From contig NTLF01000012.1 of assembly GCA_002631855.1 (NCBI GenBank), forward strand, positions 1 through 64,000: a stretch of 64,000 nucleotides of DNA. The letters run 5' to 3'. The notes beneath the pieces were generated by a model. It did no database searches, was not told the DNA's origin, and saw nothing but the letters and a program-made list of their open reading frames with translations. The stretch is from Zunongwangia sp. ESRF-bin46. Its GTDB lineage: Bacteria; Bacteroidota; Bacteroidia; Flavobacteriales; Flavobacteriaceae. This document shows positions 1 to 9,601 of this stretch, in pieces; position 1 is the stretch's first letter; every line of letters begins with the position of its first letter. The position numbers and the translations under genes were made by a program.

Positions 1-295
1 GGGTTGATAGTGAATCCCATTCGTTGAAATTTAGTTCGGTCTTGCCTTCTTTAATATGGTCTTCCAAAAACCAAGCAACAGGCTGAACTTTATTATACCA
101 AGGGTATTGCGTATTATTACTGTGACAATCATAGCAGGATACCTGTAACTTGTTTTGAATGTTCTTTGGAACATTATTGACCAACATAAAATCAGTTTCG
201 GGTACCGAATCACTTTGGTTACCAGATGATGGTATAAATTGAATACCTACAAACACCACCAATAAAACAATCGCTATGATTTTTACTATTTTCAT
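1..295 (-). CDS. Haem-binding domain protein, partial (runs off left edge)
   Basis: Only the first 98 codons are in the window. Translating the minus strand from the ATG at 293-295 gives a single hydrophobic N-terminal segment (residues about 4-20) and then a periplasmic part with one c-type haem motif, CYDCH, at residues 54-58, followed by NNTQYPWYN, which is typical of the Haem_bd family in Bacteroidota. Such proteins are small exported cytochrome-like proteins whose partners are unknown. The start codon directly abuts the stop of the DUF3347 gene upstream, so it is the last visible gene of the leftward copper operon. Function in copper handling is inferred from position only. Confidence 0.8.
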   Translation of the reverse strand, partial: MKIVKIIAIVLLVVFVGIQFIPSSGNQSDSVPETDFMLVNNVPKNIQNKLQVSCYDCHSNNTQYPWYNKVQPVAWFLEDHIKEGKTELNFNEWDSLST

Positions 296-886
296 TTAGT
301 TGATTTCTCGCTGCACTTTGCCACAGGTTAACATTTTACTACCGTAGTAAGGATTACGCACTTCCTCTTTAGTGCTTAACCACGCCGTACCGCTATCATA
401 CATAGGGCAAAACTGCTCATAAAGTTTCATCTCTGCTCCTGTAATAGCAACCATATCTATTACATCTTTACTTAAAACTTTAAAGTGCTCTCGCTGGTGC
501 TTGATATCACTTTCTGAAATGTGCTCTGCGTGCTCAATTGCATCTTCCATAATATCCTTAAGTTCTTGTTGCTCACTATCTGAATAACTGGATGCGTCAA
601 AACTGCCCAAAGTACCTGCAAGTGTTGCGCCCAACTTTTTAGCTTTGACATTATCATCGCTCACAAGTGCATCTTTTAAGTTGAAATAATCCTTTAAAAT
701 GACTTCTGCTTTTGCATCTTGGTTGTCATTCATTGTAACATTATCTTTATCTTCCATGGGCTCTTGGTGCATCTCATTGCTCATTGGTGCTGCCGGTTCA
801 TTTTTATTTCCGTCTTTACAAGCAGTAACACTAACTGAAGCTATTGCGATTATGGGTATAATTAATTTTTGTCTAATCATTTTCAT
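296..886 (-). CDS. DUF3347 lipoprotein (copper-operon periplasmic protein)
   Basis: A 196-residue exported lipoprotein. It has a signal peptide ending in a lipobox-like VTAC (Cys 23), an acidic Met-rich linker (residues about 30-55), and a helical DUF3347 domain over the rest. The hallmark FCPMY...GTAW and the late NPYYG-KML-CG segment lie in the last 40 residues. DUF3347 domains occur alone or as the C-terminal part of CusB-type adaptors; the conserved Cys and Met residues of FCPM and LTCG suggest soft-metal binding, which is inference. A paralogue follows the same architecture just upstream (904-1440). Start could be Met 1 or Met 3. Confidence 0.85.
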   Translation of the reverse strand: MKMIRQKLIIPIIAIASVSVTACKDGNKNEPAAPMSNEMHQEPMEDKDNVTMNDNQDAKAEVILKDYFNLKDALVSDDNVKAKKLGATLAGTLGSFDASSYSDSEQQELKDIMEDAIEHAEHISESDIKHQREHFKVLSKDVIDMVAITGAEMKLYEQFCPMYDSGTAWLSTKEEVRNPYYGSKMLTCGKVQREIN

Positions 887-903
887 CTTTGTTTATTTAA
901 AGG

Positions 904-1440
904 TTATTTATTAATAGTTTTCTTTACCGACCCACATTTCAACATTTTATCGCCGAAATAGGGATTGGTTATTTCTTTAACATCGGCATACCAATAGGCA
1001 CCTTCATTGTTAAATGCCATTGGGCAGAATTTTTTGTATATGGTTCCTTCAGATAGTGCATCTTCAAACATTGGCCCAGCCTTTTCGGTAAATTGCGCGA
1101 ACAATTCTCTCAGGGTTTCAATGTCCTCGGTATTGGCCATATCTTGTGCTAAGTTTTTCATCTCCATCCTTTCTTCTCCAAAAGAGGCAGCCATATCCTT
1201 ACTTATGGATTTTGCTTTGCCTGCATCATCTCTTACAAGTGCCATCTTGATTTCAAGATAATTATGCCATACTTTTCCCGTCATTCCATCAATAAAACCT
1301 TGGTCTGCTATATCTGCGGTTTTTTTCTTGGCCACCTTCACCTCTTCAGGGGTGTTAATTTCTACAGTTTGTTTTTCCTTGCAACTTACAATTGCAATAA
1401 GTGCAAGGGTTAGAATTGAAGTAGTCAATAGTGTTTTCAT
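904..1440 (-). CDS. DUF3347 lipoprotein, second copy
   Basis: A 178-residue paralogue of the protein at 296-886. A short signal peptide ends in IVSC (lipidated Cys 20 likely), a short charged linker follows, then a DUF3347 domain containing FCPMAF near residue 138 and NPYFGDKMLKCG close to the end. It lies 17 bases from its neighbour on the left and about 20 from the multicopper oxidase on the right, so it is probably co-transcribed with both. It may pass copper to the oxidase or the RND pump; that role is inferred from the operon. Two free DUF3347 proteins stand where a CusB adaptor would often be expected. Confidence 0.85.
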   Translation of the reverse strand: MKTLLTTSILTLALIAIVSCKEKQTVEINTPEEVKVAKKKTADIADQGFIDGMTGKVWHNYLEIKMALVRDDAGKAKSISKDMAASFGEERMEMKNLAQDMANTEDIETLRELFAQFTEKAGPMFEDALSEGTIYKKFCPMAFNNEGAYWYADVKEITNPYFGDKMLKCGSVKKTINK

Positions 1441-1461
1441 TGTTTATAATTTTGATTATTA

Positions 1462-3879
1462 TTAAAATCTTAAAGAGAGTCCACCACCCGCACCAAAGCG
1501 GTTGTCATAACTTCCCATCAACGAGAAGTCACGGCTCAACACATATTCCAACCCAACTTGCCACGTGGTTTCTTCTTTAAAATTCTGACCTTCGGGCAAT
1601 TTGCCGTCCCAGCCAAAATCCATTTGGTATTCATATTCTCCATAAATTCCCAATCGTGGAAAAATCATAAATCCAGTACTAAAGGCAATCTGAGGACGTA
1701 GTTTGCTATCTATTCTAAAATCTGAATTAATGAGCAATGGCATTAACCATCGCACACCAGCAATGGCGGTTGTGTTTATCTCTTCAAGGCTGTCTTCGCC
1801 TTCGTTCTCGACATTTACACCACCAAATACTCGGAAGTAATCATTGAGATAACGCTCATACGTAAACTCTGCTTCCAAATTTTTGTTCCATCCGTATTCA
1901 CCTCTAAAGGCAAATTGATTTCTAATATTTGTTGCAGTAGCGTAAAGCTCGGTCATATGACTTGCAGCCGTGATTTCGCCCCAAGTAAAAATATGGTCTG
2001 CTTCATTGGTAAGATTAGTCAATGGAAAATCTTCCAGTCGCTCATCGCGTGGCGTGTCGTAGCTAAAAATTCTTGCCATCCCACTATTTAAGTGATAAAG
2101 AACGTGGCAATGGAAAAACCAGTCGCCATATTCATTCGCATCGAATTCCATAACTACTTTTTGCATTGGTGCCACGTTCACGGTGTGTTTCAATGGTGAA
2201 TACTCGCCGTTTTCGTTCAAAACTCTAAAGAAATGACCGTGCAGGTGCATTGGGTGGTGCATCATTGTAAGATTGTTGAGCGTGATTCGCACCACTTCAC
2301 CCTGCTTAATTTTAATTTTATCAGTTTCAGAAAGGGGTACACCGTTTATAGACCAGACATACCTGTTCATATTTCCCGTAAGGTTGAACAGCATTTCTTT
2401 TACGGGCTTATCGTTTTCAAATTCGGTAGGTTCTTTGGCCTTTAAGTAATTATAATTGAATTCCGGATTACCACCAGTTTTCATATTATCGCCTACAACT
2501 TTATCCTTCGGAACCATATAGCCCATTTTCATTCCACTTTTTTGCATCTTACCGTCCATTTTCATATTGGCTTGGCCTTTATTCATTTTCATTTCGGTCT
2601 TAGACATTTTCATTTTATCGTGAGCCATTTTGGTAGAATCCATTGTCATTCCATCCATTTCCACATTTTCATCTTTCATTGACATATTGTCCACTTGCAT
2701 ACCACCCATATCCATTTTATATTTTTTCATCACTTGAATGGAATCGTTTTTAGAGGGATTGAATTTTGAAGCTGGCGCACCCATCTTCATTCCCATAGAC
2801 ATCATTTGTTTCATATTCTGTATGAGGTTGGGTTCAGGAACAATTGGTGCTTCCAATACATTTCCGGCTCCTATATATGCCGAAGCTTCACCGGAACCGT
2901 CTTGCGCAGTTGCTCTAATTTGAAGCTTTCCGCTATCTGGAATGGTTATGATATAATCATACGTTTCTGCAACACCAATCAACGTCTTATTTTTCTTCAC
3001 AGGGACGACATCCAGTCCATCAGCAGATACGAGCATAGGGTCTTCACCGCCGAATGTTAGCCAGAAATAGGATGCTGCTGAAGCGTTTACGAAGCGAAGC
3101 CTTACACGTTCACCAGGCTCGAAATCTGGATATTCTTGTAGCGTACCGCCATTAATGAAAAAATTATCATAATAATTATCTGAAACGGCCACGTCTGGCA
3201 TACGCTGCCACGCCATTTTCAATTTTGCACCTACGCCACCTTGGGCAATTAATTTATCAAGGCTTTGAACCTGACCTTTTTTAATTAAATACCACTCATT
3301 ACCACGTTTTAGGTTTTTTAATTGTGATTTAGGATTCTCATCCATCCAATCCGAAAGCACAAGCACTAAATCTTTATCGTACTCTAAATCAGTTTCTTTT
3401 GGGTTAATTTGAATTGAACCATAAACGCCTCTTTGTTCTTGAAGTCCGGTATGTGAATGATACCAATACGTACCCGATTGCTTCAGAGCAAATTTGTATT
3501 GAAGGGTTTCCCCGGGACGGATAGGTGGTGTAGTCAAATAAGGCACACCGTCAAAAAAGTTTGGCAATATCATCCCGTGCCAATGTACTGAAGTTTCCAC
3601 ATCCATTTTATTGGTTACATTAATAATGGCAAATTCACCTTCATTAAATTCAAGATTTGGGCCAGGAATACCGCCGTTGATGACCATAGCTTTGACATCC
3701 TTTCCAGTATAGTTGACTGTTTCATAACCAATTGTCAAATCATAAACCCGTTCTGGCCAGTTGTCTATATTTTCTTCACTTCTGTTAGATACTATCTGCG
3801 CTATGCTATTTGTTGTAATGAGAAGCACAACTAACATTATTGTTTTTCTAATCATCGTTCTCTTTATTTTTTGGTTCAT
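1462..3879 (-). CDS. Multicopper oxidase fused to CopB-like outer-membrane barrel
   Basis: An 805-residue exported protein. An N-terminal signal peptide (start Met 1, or Met 9 at 3855, which gives a neater signal) precedes three cupredoxin domains. All four copper-binding motifs are visible: HWHG near residue 100, HSHTG near 145, HPMHLHGH and HCHVLYHLNSGM near 560-620. A Met- and Lys-rich insert with repeated MKM, MDG and KMKM units fills about residues 365-465, as in CopA/PcoA-type copper oxidases. The last about 160 residues are different: alternating aromatic strands (FRGEYGW, FTYERY, YGEYEYQ, LSLRF end) resembling the CopB/PcoB outer-membrane barrel. The likely role is periplasmic Cu(I) oxidation anchored at the outer membrane. 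It follows the AraC gene and precedes the DUF3347 genes in the leftward operon. Confidence 0.88.
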   Translation of the reverse strand: MNQKIKRTMIRKTIMLVVLLITTNSIAQIVSNRSEENIDNWPERVYDLTIGYETVNYTGKDVKAMVINGGIPGPNLEFNEGEFAIINVTNKMDVETSVHWHGMILPNFFDGVPYLTTPPIRPGETLQYKFALKQSGTYWYHSHTGLQEQRGVYGSIQINPKETDLEYDKDLVLVLSDWMDENPKSQLKNLKRGNEWYLIKKGQVQSLDKLIAQGGVGAKLKMAWQRMPDVAVSDNYYDNFFINGGTLQEYPDFEPGERVRLRFVNASAASYFWLTFGGEDPMLVSADGLDVVPVKKNKTLIGVAETYDYIITIPDSGKLQIRATAQDGSGEASAYIGAGNVLEAPIVPEPNLIQNMKQMMSMGMKMGAPASKFNPSKNDSIQVMKKYKMDMGGMQVDNMSMKDENVEMDGMTMDSTKMAHDKMKMSKTEMKMNKGQANMKMDGKMQKSGMKMGYMVPKDKVVGDNMKTGGNPEFNYNYLKAKEPTEFENDKPVKEMLFNLTGNMNRYVWSINGVPLSETDKIKIKQGEVVRITLNNLTMMHHPMHLHGHFFRVLNENGEYSPLKHTVNVAPMQKVVMEFDANEYGDWFFHCHVLYHLNSGMARIFSYDTPRDERLEDFPLTNLTNEADHIFTWGEITAASHMTELYATATNIRNQFAFRGEYGWNKNLEAEFTYERYLNDYFRVFGGVNVENEGEDSLEEINTTAIAGVRWLMPLLINSDFRIDSKLRPQIAFSTGFMIFPRLGIYGEYEYQMDFGWDGKLPEGQNFKEETTWQVGLEYVLSRDFSLMGSYDNRFGAGGGLSLRF

Positions 3880-3935
3880 ATAATTTTAATTCCCTGCCAT
3901 TAAATCGGTTTACTTTTTATTTTTATTTATGACTA

Positions 3936-3964
3936 CACTAATTTTATCTTTGATAAAATTAGTG
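3936..3964. repeat. Perfect 13-bp inverted repeat (3-base loop)
   Basis: The arms at 3936-3948 and 3952-3964 are perfectly complementary with a TTT spacer. The element lies in the 124-base gap between the AraC regulator and the multicopper oxidase. No T-run follows it on the minus strand, so a simple intrinsic terminator is unlikely. It could be an operator for the regulator next to it or an RNA processing or attenuation hairpin. Confidence 0.7.
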
Positions 3965-4003
3965 CTGTAAACCAACGATTTGTGTCATAATTATGGTTAT
4001 TAT

Positions 4004-4570
4004 CTATATAATTTTGTCAATCGAATTTCTATTTTTTTTTTGTTGTTTTTTATAGGCTGTTAAGCTCATTCCCGTTTCAATCTTAAACTGTCTGCTCAAA
4101 TGATTGATATGGCTGTAATCCAGTAGTTGACTTATCTCGGTAAAATTCTTTTCTTGCGTTTGTATGAGCTCCTTTACCTTTTCAATCTTAAGTTTGATAA
4201 AATACTTTTCAATGGTAACCCCTTGAGTAAATGAGAATACCTTACTGATTTTAGAATATTCTTGATTGAGCTCATTTGCCAAATGCACAGATAGTCTATC
4301 GTTCAAATAAATAGGTAGATTATCCAACATTTTAATGAGAATAATCTTTACCTGCTCGGTCAGTTTATCTTCAGCGGTATCGATAAACTCAAAACCATTG
4401 TTATCCAGAATTTTCTTAAAAGCATATAACTCCTCATTGTTCTTGATATTAAGCCTTACACGTCCCAGATCTATTTCTTTTAAATCAATGCCTTTCACTT
4501 CTATTTCAGATTTGAGCACCTTGATGCAACGGTCACAAACCATATTTTTTATGTAGTAATCTTTTGCCAT
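4004..4570 (-). CDS. AraC-family regulator with heavy-metal-associated-like N-terminus
   Basis: A 188-residue protein. Residues about 1-70 look like a ferredoxin-like heavy-metal-associated fold with a CDRC pair at Cys 12 and Cys 15 followed by a KVLKSEIEVKG-type helix. Residues about 95-188 carry an AraC two-helix-turn-helix DNA-binding domain (EKVKELIQTQEK, SHINHLSRQFK, TGMSLTAYKK). The natural reading is a cytoplasmic metal-sensing activator or repressor of the copper operon in which it sits. It starts 2 bases after the TolC gene stop, so it is translated as part of the efflux operon, and the perfect dyad at 3936-3964 is a candidate target. Metal binding through the two Cys residues is inference. 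Confidence 0.85.
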   Translation of the reverse strand: MAKDYYIKNMVCDRCIKVLKSEIEVKGIDLKEIDLGRVRLNIKNNEELYAFKKILDNNGFEFIDTAEDKLTEQVKIILIKMLDNLPIYLNDRLSVHLANELNQEYSKISKVFSFTQGVTIEKYFIKLKIEKVKELIQTQEKNFTEISQLLDYSHINHLSRQFKIETGMSLTAYKKQQKKNRNSIDKII

Positions 4571-4572
4571 CT

Positions 4573-5790
4573 TTAGTTGATTAAATAGTTGATAATGGCC
4601 AATTGTACAAAGTACCGTTGTACCGATTCAATTTGATTCATTTGAAATTTTAATTGCAATTCTTGAATGTCCAAAACATCATTAAAATCGATGGTTTCTG
4701 TTTCATAATTTTTTACCAGAATTTCTTCGGCATCTTGGGCTTGTTTTAAGTTACGAACTTGTGTGTTGTAAGCGATGCGTGCTTGGTTGCGTTGTGATTG
4801 TGCTTTCGCGAAAGCGGATTCCAACACATTTAATCGCTGTTCCCGCTGGGTCTCTATTTCTTGCTGTCGCAGTTCATTTTGTTTTGAAATCGATTTGTAA
4901 CGATTATTGAAAATAGGAATGGACACGGAAACCATAGGCATCAATATATCTTTCCCATTATCGCTGAAGTTCACATCGCTACGTTCCGCTACGGGCAGGT
5001 AGTCCACACCAAAACCAATCATAGGTAGACTCTCACGCTGGTTAAGCAATTCAGATTGTTCTACCGATTCATAGAGCTTGTCATATTTGAGTAGTTCGGG
5101 ATTAAGTGATAGCGCTTCATTATTATAGAATGGGTCTTCCTGCGGAATTTCCATTTCGGGAACAACTTCAACTGTCATCATTGTATCACGGTTGAGCAAA
5201 TTATTGAAAGCCGTTTGTTCTGCTGTAAATTCTTCTTCCAGCACTTCCTTTTGTTGCTGTATCTCATTCTTCCGTATTTGAAGTCTCAATACATCTACGG
5301 CGCTCGCTTTTCCCACTTCTACAGATGTGAGTGCAAGTCGTTCATAGGTTTCCAAAAGCTGAATATTTTCATCCAGTACGCCTTGCTTGGCTCTTATGGC
5401 ATACAAGCGGTAATACGATTGTGCTACCGAAAGTGCGAGCTTGCGCTTTGCAATCGTGATGTCCACATATTCGGCATCTGCCATTGCGTTGGTATAATTT
5501 TCACGAGCGGTAATGGTGCCAAACCATGGCAACATTTGCTTGACACCTATGCGTGCACGTTGTGCGCCCACTCTGGTTTCAGGCTCACTCACAAAATAGC
5601 CGGCACTTACTTCGGTATTTGGAATCCAGTTGGTTTCGTTTACCTTCTCTTCAGCGATATTATAGCGCAATTCAGAGGCTTGGATTTCTGGATTATTGGC
5701 TTCGGCTTCCTGAATGTAGGATTGTAGTTGTTGTGCTTTCGAGAACGCAGTAACAAACAAGAACACGAGTATATATTTCAATTTTTTCAT
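4573..5790 (-). CDS. TolC/CusC-family outer-membrane efflux channel
   Basis: A 405-residue TolC-family protein: signal peptide (about 1-19), then two homologous halves of long amphipathic coiled-coil helices rich in Gln, Glu and Asn with barrel segments such as NTEVSAGYF and MLPWFGT. It would form the outer-membrane exit duct for the RND pump encoded immediately upstream. Its ATG overlaps the last four bases of the pump gene (5787-5790), which indicates translational coupling. Length and repeats are normal for the family. Confidence 0.9.
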   Translation of the reverse strand: MKKLKYILVFLFVTAFSKAQQLQSYIQEAEANNPEIQASELRYNIAEEKVNETNWIPNTEVSAGYFVSEPETRVGAQRARIGVKQMLPWFGTITARENYTNAMADAEYVDITIAKRKLALSVAQSYYRLYAIRAKQGVLDENIQLLETYERLALTSVEVGKASAVDVLRLQIRKNEIQQQKEVLEEEFTAEQTAFNNLLNRDTMMTVEVVPEMEIPQEDPFYNNEALSLNPELLKYDKLYESVEQSELLNQRESLPMIGFGVDYLPVAERSDVNFSDNGKDILMPMVSVSIPIFNNRYKSISKQNELRQQEIETQREQRLNVLESAFAKAQSQRNQARIAYNTQVRNLKQAQDAEEILVKNYETETIDFNDVLDIQELQLKFQMNQIESVQRYFVQLAIINYLIN

Positions 5791-8700
5791 TTGTTTGCTC
5801 TTTTAAGTTGGTATTCCTTTTTCCAGCTATATAGGACTGGCAGTAAGAAATAGGACGTAACGTCGATGATCATTCCGCCAAAAATGGGTATCGCCATCGG
5901 TATCATAATATCGCTTCCCTTTCCTGTAGACGTAAGAACAGGAAGTAAAGCGAGCACTGTAGTTACGGTAGTCATCAAACACGGACGAATCCGTTTTCCA
6001 GCAGCTTCCAAAGTTGCAAGACGAATGCCTTTTTTATTGTCTGGCTCGTTACTTTTGAAAGATTGGTCTAAATAAGTGGCCATTACCACGCCATCATCCG
6101 TTGCGATACCAAAAAGAGCAATAAATCCTACCCAAACGGCCACACTTAGATTGATGGTTTTCATATTGAACAAATCCCGCAGATTTTCACCGAAAAAACC
6201 GAAGTTGAAAAACCAATCTTGGCCGTATAACCATATCATTATAAAGCCACCTGCAAAGGCTACGGCGATTGCAGTAAAAACCATAAGCGATGTAGAAACC
6301 GACCTGAATTGGAAATACAAAATCAAGAAAATGACGAGCAGGCAAAGCGGTACAACAACCGAAAGTGTTTTTTCTGCTCGCACCTGATTTTCATAAGTTC
6401 CTGTAAAGCGATAGCTCACGCCTTGTGGTACGACCAGCGAACCGTTATCAATATTTTCTTGGATCAAGGCTTGGGCATTTTCTACCACATCCACTTCGGC
6501 AAAGCCGTCAAGTTTGTCAAACAGCACGTAGCCAATTAGGAAAGTGTCTTCACTTTTAATAACCTGTGGCCCTTGCTCGTAGCGAATATCTACCAATTCG
6601 CCCAGCGGTACAGGACTTCCTTTTTCAACGGGAACATAAATGTTACGCAAGTCGTCTGGATTTGCCCGTAATTCTCTCGGATAACGAACCCGCACAGCAT
6701 AACGTTCACGACCTTCCACAGTTTGCGTGAGTGGCATTCCACCCACGGCCACTTGAAGGATTTCCTGAACATCCATTATGGACACGCCATATCGAGCTAA
6801 TTGGTCTCGTTTTATATCTATAAGCAAGTATGGTTTGCCTACAATACGGTCTGCAAAAACGGCTTGTTCCTTAACGCCTTCAGATTGTTTCAAAATGTCT
6901 TCCAGTTGCAGTCCGAAATCTTCTATGGACTTTAAATCGGGCCCTTTTACCTTGATACCCATAGGTGCGCGCATTCCCGTTTGTAGCATTACCAGTCGTG
7001 TTTCGATAGGTTGCAATTTTGGTGCAGATGTCACACCCGGTAATTTAGTCACACGTACAATCTCGTTCCAAATATCATCAGGACTTTCGATTTCTGGTCG
7101 CCAGTTTCGGTAGTAATCACCATCGTCATCTTCAATCAACTCTTCGCGTGTAGCAGTTGTTTTGAGCGATGCTTCGGCATAGTTGACAGCTTCATCTATC
7201 TCATTATTTGGGTTGATTATAAATTTGTTATTCTTCAGTACAAACAACCCATCGTTATTGACCTTATAGCGTTGTCGCTCGCCAGAACTATTCCGCATAT
7301 ATTCAGATTTATATTGAATAACGTTTTCATACATTGAGAGTGGTGCTGGGTCGAGTGCGCTTTCCGTTCTACCAGCTTTCCCTACTACGGTCTCGATTTC
7401 AGGAATGCTTGCCACTGCCATATCCAGTTGTTGCAGTACACGCTTGTTTTCTTCAACGCCTGCGTGCGGTAGTGAAGTAGGCATCAACAGGAATGATCCT
7501 TCATTGAGCGCAGGCATAAATTCCTTACCCGTATTGCGCATTATGATAATACCCAGCGTGAGTACCGTAGCCGGAATGATCAAAAATAGATATCGATTTT
7601 GAAGTGCCCATTTCAAAATACGCTCGTAGTATATCCTAAAAATTGAGAAAACACCGAGCAGTCCAAAACAGATGATAGAAACAAATATCAGGTTCATCAC
7701 AATGCTTCGGTCAAAGCCCAACGGTCGCCAGTAGGTAGCAAGCAAAAACACGATGGCAATAGATGAGATGATGATGTCAAGTAAATTTTTACGCTTTCGC
7801 AAAAGCGTACCACGCATCTTTAAAAATGATGTTGCGGCAAAGGCTATAAGAATCAGACCCAACCAGAGTCCGTAAACAATGGCGAGAATTCCCAATAAAA
7901 CAAGCAAGCCACTGATGGCATACTGAGTACGTTTCCGAGCACTCGTCTTGCGGAAAAGAAATGCCGCAATGGGAGGAATGAGAAATAATGCAATGATGAG
8001 CGATGCCGTGAGCGCCATTGTTTTGGTAAACGCAAGCGGACGGAACAGTTTTCCTTCGGCACCTATCATTGTGAATACGGGTAGGAAACTTATAATAGTA
8101 GTTAAGACAGCCGTCAGAATAGCGCCAGAAACTTCAGCAGTTGCGTTGTAGATAATTTCGTTTGTGGTGTATTCTTTACCATTTTCATTAAGGCGCAGCT
8201 TTTGGTCTTCCAAGTGCCGTATCATATTTTCGGCAAGTATCACGCCCACATCCACCATAGTTCCTATGGCAATGGCGATACCGGAAAGTGCAACAATGTT
8301 CGCATCTACATTAAAAAGCTTCATCGTGATAAAAACCATCAAAACAGCTACAGGCAACAAACCGGAAATTAAGATGGATGCGCGTAGGTTAAACACCATA
8401 ATGATAATGACTAAAATGGTAATCAAGATTTCCAAAGTCAGGGCTTCGTTGAGCGTGCCCAACGTCTCCTGTATGAGTTCGGTACGGTCATAAAACGGTA
8501 CGATGGTTACTTGTGAAGTGCGACCATCTGCCAATGTTTTTGTAGGAAGTCCAGAACTTATTTCGGCAATTTGATCCTTGACATTGTTGATGACTTCCAG
8601 GGGATTTGCGCCATAGCGAGCAACTACGACACCCCCCACGACCTCAGCACCTTCCTTGTCCAAAATACCTCGTCTGGCAGAAGGTCCTAAATGGACATTT

Positions 8701-9539
8701 GCCACGTCTTTGATACGGATTGATGTGAAATTTTCTGAATCCACCACGGCATCTTCGATATCCGAAATAGATTTCACGTAGCCCAATCCGCGCACGAGAT
8801 ATTCGGCTTGATTAATTTCGAGTGTTTGCGCACCTATATCTTGATTGCTTTGCTTGACAGCTTTGACCACATCCCCCATACTCACATTATACTGGCGCAT
8901 TTTTTCTGGGTCGATATCCACTTGGTATTCCTGGACATAACCACCTATGGAAGCCACTTCAGAAACACCGCTTGCAGATGACAATCCATATTTCACATAG
9001 TAATCCTGAATGCTACGCAATTCCTGTAAATCCCAACCGCCAGTTACGTTACCGTCTTTGTCGCGACCTTCCAATGTGTACCAAAATATCTGTCCGAGAC
9101 CTGTGGCATCTGGCCCGAGTGATGGATTGACACCATCGGGCAAAAGGTTTGCAGGAAGGGAGTTTAATTTTTCCAGTATGCGACTACGCGACCAGTAGAA
9201 TTCGATGTCTTCTTCAAAAATGATGTAGATGCTGGAAAACCCAAACATAGAAGAACTCCGGATGGTTTTCACGCCTGGAATACCGAGAAGGGAGGTGGTT
9301 AGCGGATATGTGATTTGGTCTTCAATATCCTGTGGCGAGCGACCTTGCCATTTGGTAAAAACAATTTGCTGGTTCTCGCCAATGTCTGGAATGGCATCAA
9401 CGGCAACTGGGTCTGTGGGCAAAAAGCCCGTTTCCCAGTTAAAGGGTGCGTTGACCACGCCCCAACCCACAAATAGGGTAAGCAGTAGAACGGCAACAAG
9501 TTTGTTTTCTATGAGAAATTTAATGCTTTTATTGAGCAT
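5787..9539 (-). CDS. cusA: CusA-type heavy-metal RND efflux pump
   Basis: A 1250-residue inner-membrane HME-RND transporter, longer than the usual about 1040 residues. It starts with the cytoplasmic/TM1 region, has the large periplasmic porter domains, and in TM4 the motif AIGTMVDVGVILAEN, which matches the Cu/Ag (CusA) branch more than the CzcA DFGxxxDGA type. The segment LQTGMRAPMGIKVKG aligns with the region of CusA that holds a copper-binding Met. The extra length is two insertions: additional TM helices near residue 530-640 and a charged loop near 720-800. It should drive Cu(I)/Ag(I) export with the TolC protein downstream. No adaptor gene is visible in this operon. Confidence 0.92.
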   Translation of the reverse strand: MLNKSIKFLIENKLVAVLLLTLFVGWGVVNAPFNWETGFLPTDPVAVDAIPDIGENQQIVFTKWQGRSPQDIEDQITYPLTTSLLGIPGVKTIRSSSMFGFSSIYIIFEEDIEFYWSRSRILEKLNSLPANLLPDGVNPSLGPDATGLGQIFWYTLEGRDKDGNVTGGWDLQELRSIQDYYVKYGLSSASGVSEVASIGGYVQEYQVDIDPEKMRQYNVSMGDVVKAVKQSNQDIGAQTLEINQAEYLVRGLGYVKSISDIEDAVVDSENFTSIRIKDVANVHLGPSARRGILDKEGAEVVGGVVVARYGANPLEVINNVKDQIAEISSGLPTKTLADGRTSQVTIVPFYDRTELIQETLGTLNEALTLEILITILVIIIMVFNLRASILISGLLPVAVLMVFITMKLFNVDANIVALSGIAIAIGTMVDVGVILAENMIRHLEDQKLRLNENGKEYTTNEIIYNATAEVSGAILTAVLTTIISFLPVFTMIGAEGKLFRPLAFTKTMALTASLIIALFLIPPIAAFLFRKTSARKRTQYAISGLLVLLGILAIVYGLWLGLILIAFAATSFLKMRGTLLRKRKNLLDIIISSIAIVFLLATYWRPLGFDRSIVMNLIFVSIICFGLLGVFSIFRIYYERILKWALQNRYLFLIIPATVLTLGIIIMRNTGKEFMPALNEGSFLLMPTSLPHAGVEENKRVLQQLDMAVASIPEIETVVGKAGRTESALDPAPLSMYENVIQYKSEYMRNSSGERQRYKVNNDGLFVLKNNKFIINPNNEIDEAVNYAEASLKTTATREELIEDDDGDYYRNWRPEIESPDDIWNEIVRVTKLPGVTSAPKLQPIETRLVMLQTGMRAPMGIKVKGPDLKSIEDFGLQLEDILKQSEGVKEQAVFADRIVGKPYLLIDIKRDQLARYGVSIMDVQEILQVAVGGMPLTQTVEGRERYAVRVRYPRELRANPDDLRNIYVPVEKGSPVPLGELVDIRYEQGPQVIKSEDTFLIGYVLFDKLDGFAEVDVVENAQALIQENIDNGSLVVPQGVSYRFTGTYENQVRAEKTLSVVVPLCLLVIFLILYFQFRSVSTSLMVFTAIAVAFAGGFIMIWLYGQDWFFNFGFFGENLRDLFNMKTINLSVAVWVGFIALFGIATDDGVVMATYLDQSFKSNEPDNKKGIRLATLEAAGKRIRPCLMTTVTTVLALLPVLTSTGKGSDIMIPMAIPIFGGMIIDVTSYFLLPVLYSWKKEYQLKRANK

Positions 9540-9601
9540 AGTATTTGATTATTAGATAATTGGAATTGCGTGTTGAAAAAAAAATGTCAAACACGAGTTT
9601 T

